The notes under the pieces were generated by a model. That model did no database searches. It saw nothing but the letters and a program-made list of their open reading frames with translations, and was not told the origin of the DNA. Of a DNA stretch of 64,000 bases, positions 62,079 to 64,000 are shown piece by piece. The stretch is from Hahellaceae bacterium (GTDB taxonomy: Bacteria > Pseudomonadota > Gammaproteobacteria > Pseudomonadales > Oleiphilaceae): the NCBI GenBank assembly GCA_016716085.1, contig JADJWY010000001.1:558001-622000 (forward strand), read 5' to 3'. Position 1 is the stretch's first letter; each line of letters begins with the position of its first letter. A program made the translations under genes and the position numbers.

Positions 62079-63161
62079 TTACCAGGCCAAGCCATTGTCC
62101 TTATCCTGTTTGGATGGAGATTCTGTGGGGAGGTCTTTGGCTGGGTCAAACTCAGGCTTCTTACCTTTTTTGTCCAGTGCTTTCTGAATGTCCTGCATGA
62201 ATCCTCCCGCACCCAATTCATAGACCTGATCACCCTCCTGCGCGGGTTCGGCAGGGTTAGAAGGTGTTGTCGATTCGGGGGATTGATTCATCAAATCGTC
62301 CTCCGCCTCAACGCGCCCCGCCTGATTAGCGATATCAGCCTGAGCCTTGCGGTTTAGAATAAGGATGGAAATACGGCGATTGATCGGATTGACGGGATCC
62401 TCGGTGTCAAAGAGGACAGAGGACGCATGGCCTACAACCTGAGCGACCCGCTCTTCTGGCAGTCCACCTTCCAGCAGGGCGCGGCGAGCCGAATTAGCGC
62501 GATCAGCCGACAACTCCCAGTTACTGAAGCCATAGCGCCCGACATAGGGACTGGCATCGGTATGACCTGAAATGCTGACTTTATTGGGCACACGCGCAAT
62601 CGTAACAGCCAGTTCGTGCAAGATATCTTCTGAGTAGAACTTTAGTTCCGACTGACCACTGTCAAACATGGGCCTCTGGCTTTTGTCGACAATCTGAATG
62701 CGTAATCCTTCGTCGGTAATGTCAATCAGCAGCTGATCCTTGAAGGCTCTGAGTTTGGAGTTCAATTCAATTTCATCTTCAAGTTCTTTCTTGAGCTCTT
62801 CCAGCTTGCGCTGCTCAAGCTGCTCTGCCAGCGATTCAACTTGCTCTTCTTTCATTTCGATGACAGGTTGGTTTTCAGGTGGCGTCTCACCCTCCTTTTT
62901 AATTTCAACCGTGACAGCGCCCTCAAGCTTGATGACACTCGGATTGCCACCTTCCTGAAATCCTATCGGGTCTTCAAAGTAGCCCTCAATCGCATCCTTT
63001 TGTTCTTGAGTGGTTGACGCGCTAAGCCAGAGCACCAGAAAGAAGGCCATCATTGCCACCGCAAAGTCAGCAAAAGCCACCTTCCACGCGCCACCATGGT
63101 GGCCGTGGTGCTTCTTGATCCGCCTTACAATGATCGGGGGCTGTTCGTCGGACAACGCCAT
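62079..63161 (-). CDS. motB: Flagellar stator protein MotB-like
   Basis: Stator subunit (360 residues) of the flagellar motor. The N-terminal HHGGAWKVAFADFAVAMMAF contains the proton-pathway aspartate Asp32 at the start of the single membrane helix. A plug/linker with a long acidic coiled coil follows (about residues 85-145), then an OmpA-like peptidoglycan-binding domain (SISGHTDASPYVGRYGFSNW ... ADRANSARRALL ... NRRISILI). A 90-residue Pro/Ser/Glu-rich C-terminal tail is longer than usual. It lies five bases downstream of motA. Confidence 0.93.
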   Translation of the reverse strand: MALSDEQPPIIVRRIKKHHGHHGGAWKVAFADFAVAMMAFFLVLWLSASTTQEQKDAIEGYFEDPIGFQEGGNPSVIKLEGAVTVEIKKEGETPPENQPVIEMKEEQVESLAEQLEQRKLEELKKELEDEIELNSKLRAFKDQLLIDITDEGLRIQIVDKSQRPMFDSGQSELKFYSEDILHELAVTIARVPNKVSISGHTDASPYVGRYGFSNWELSADRANSARRALLEGGLPEERVAQVVGHASSVLFDTEDPVNPINRRISILILNRKAQADIANQAGRVEAEDDLMNQSPESTTPSNPAEPAQEGDQVYELGAGGFMQDIQKALDKKGKKPEFDPAKDLPTESPSKQDKDNGLAW

Positions 63162-63166
63162 GGCGC

Positions 63167-64000
63167 TTAACGGGACCTCACATAGTCATTGAGTTCCTGA
63201 AAGCTGGGGCGTACATCGGAGTTGAGCGCCTTACGCCCGAACTCGATCGCCAATTGCGGTGCAAGCCCCGTCATCGTCGCCAGGATACTGACTTTGACGC
63301 ACTCATAGGCTTTAATTTCCTGCTGCGCCAACTGATTGAGTGTATAACCCAAAGGCCCAATGAAACCGTAGGAAGCGAGAATGCCCAGAAAGGTACCGAC
63401 GAGTGCGGCCGCCACATGCATCCCCAGTTCAGCCGGCGGGCCGCCCAAACTTTTCATGGTAATGACAATTCCTAAAACGGCGGCCACGATACCGAAACCC
63501 GGTAGAGCATCCGCAACGCGGTTCACTGCATCGGCGGGCTTTTCCAGCTCAGACAAACGAGTTTCAATTTCCATATCCATCAGCCCTTCAATTTCATGGG
63601 GTGCCATATTGCCGGTCGCTACAATACGCAGGTAGTCGGCGACGTAGTCCAACAGTTGCTTTTGTCGCATGACGCTGGGGTAGCGCGAAAATATCTCACT
63701 GCCTTCGGGGTCATCGACGTCTCCTTCGATCGACATCACACCGCCCCGCCGGGCTTTATCGAACAAGTCGTAAAGCAAGTTAAGAAGGTCGAGAAAAAAC
63801 AAGCGATCAAACTGGCTTCCGACAAAGATGCGGGGGAATGCTTTACCCACGCTTTTAATGGTACGAATGGGATTGGAGATCAGGAAGGCTCCTAAGGCGG
63901 CCCCCCCAATGATCAGTACTTCGAAGGGCTGCCAGAGGGCAGCCAGTTCCCCGTGAGAAAGGACATAGCCGCCCAGCACACTGCCGATGACTACGAGAGC
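63167..64000 (-). CDS. motA: Flagellar stator protein MotA-like (5' end outside window)
   Basis: Partner of MotB in the proton-driven stator. The frame is open to the window edge; about 277 residues are visible, lacking only the first few. Motifs: VLGGYVLSHGELAALWQPFE, the cytoplasmic torque loop region (MRQKQLLDYVADYLRI), and the conserved prolines in RVADALPGFGIVAAVLGIVI and IGPLGYTLNQLAQQE. Four membrane helices are expected and at least the last three are seen. The gene precedes motB on the same strand. Confidence 0.93.
   Translation of the reverse strand, partial: ALVVIGSVLGGYVLSHGELAALWQPFEVLIIGGAALGAFLISNPIRTIKSVGKAFPRIFVGSQFDRLFFLDLLNLLYDLFDKARRGGVMSIEGDVDDPEGSEIFSRYPSVMRQKQLLDYVADYLRIVATGNMAPHEIEGLMDMEIETRLSELEKPADAVNRVADALPGFGIVAAVLGIVITMKSLGGPPAELGMHVAAALVGTFLGILASYGFIGPLGYTLNQLAQQEIKAYECVKVSILATMTGLAPQLAIEFGRKALNSDVRPSFQELNDYVRSR

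Noticed and set aside
1..64000. CRISPR arrays, tRNA or rRNA genes, insertion sequences with transposase
   Set aside because: No regularly spaced repeats, no tRNA-like cloverleaf or rRNA segment, and no transposase or integrase frame was seen on reading both strands.

Overview
This 64 kb window looks like part of a gammaproteobacterial chromosome, from a denitrifier that makes a surface polysaccharide. The lineage is inferred from housekeeping genes typical of that class (orn, elbB, queG, rsgA) and from the denitrification and exosortase gene sets; no rRNA or tRNA gene was seen to fix it. Coding density is high, with many 1-4 base overlaps between genes.

Layout. 1-8.1 kb: the 5' part of nnr, then a tightly overlapping plus-strand run encoding a Tat-exported isoquinoline 1-oxidoreductase-type molybdoenzyme (small and large subunits), an XdhC-type insertion factor, a MocA-type molybdopterin nucleotidyltransferase, a DUF2971 protein, queG and a DUF2288 gene. 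8.1-13.7 kb: elbB, orn, rsgA, a DUF4399 secreted protein, and manB/manC for GDP-mannose. 13.7-15.7 kb: damaged sequence with long G tracts and shredded genes, probably an assembly artefact. 15.8-29.4 kb: a complete nitric oxide reductase set (norC, norB, norQ, a small membrane gene, norD) behind an FNR/DNR-type box, facing nirS with an extra N-terminal haem c domain; divergent from nirS is the haem d1 pathway nirCFDLGHJN. 29.4-37.4 kb: accessory DNA with a DUF2442/DUF4160 pair between 22-bp direct repeats, a decayed pair resembling the polyamine sensors NspS/MbaA, an AraC regulator with a divergent AhpD-like target, a duplicated-domain lipoprotein, HEPN/MNT and VapBC toxin-antitoxin pairs, and a remnant of a VPLPA-type sorting tail.

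37.8-62 kb is an exosortase/exopolysaccharide locus. A minus-strand series holds two proteins with VPxPA-type sorting tails, chain-length factor (Wzz), CpsD-like ATPase, ExeA-like ATPase, exosortase fused to an EpsI domain, a WecA/MraY-like initiating transferase, a PrsT-like TPR lipoprotein, flippase, three glycosyltransferases, a Wzy/O-antigen-ligase-like polymerase, an unknown secreted protein, fcl and gmd. ManB/ManC (11-13.7 kb) with Gmd/Fcl would supply GDP-L-fucose. A second diverging Wzz/CpsD-like/ATPase cassette lies at 58.5-62 kb; its CpsD-like member lacks the Walker A lysine. The window ends with motB and the start of motA.

The most interesting points are: an in-frame amber codon within the sorting tail of an otherwise intact VPLPA-type protein (38502-38504), plus an orphan copy of such a tail 0.6 kb away; the duplicated Wzz/kinase/ATPase cassette with a predicted dead ATPase; a palindrome-rich 580-bp control region between the substrate genes and the second cassette; and the two-haem-c NirS. 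Several genes (sugar acyltransferase, GGDEF-EAL, PotD-like, DUF4143 ATPase, solute-binding protein) carry internal deletions or frameshifts. Together with the poly-G tracts this calls for care: some breaks may come from the assembly rather than the biology.
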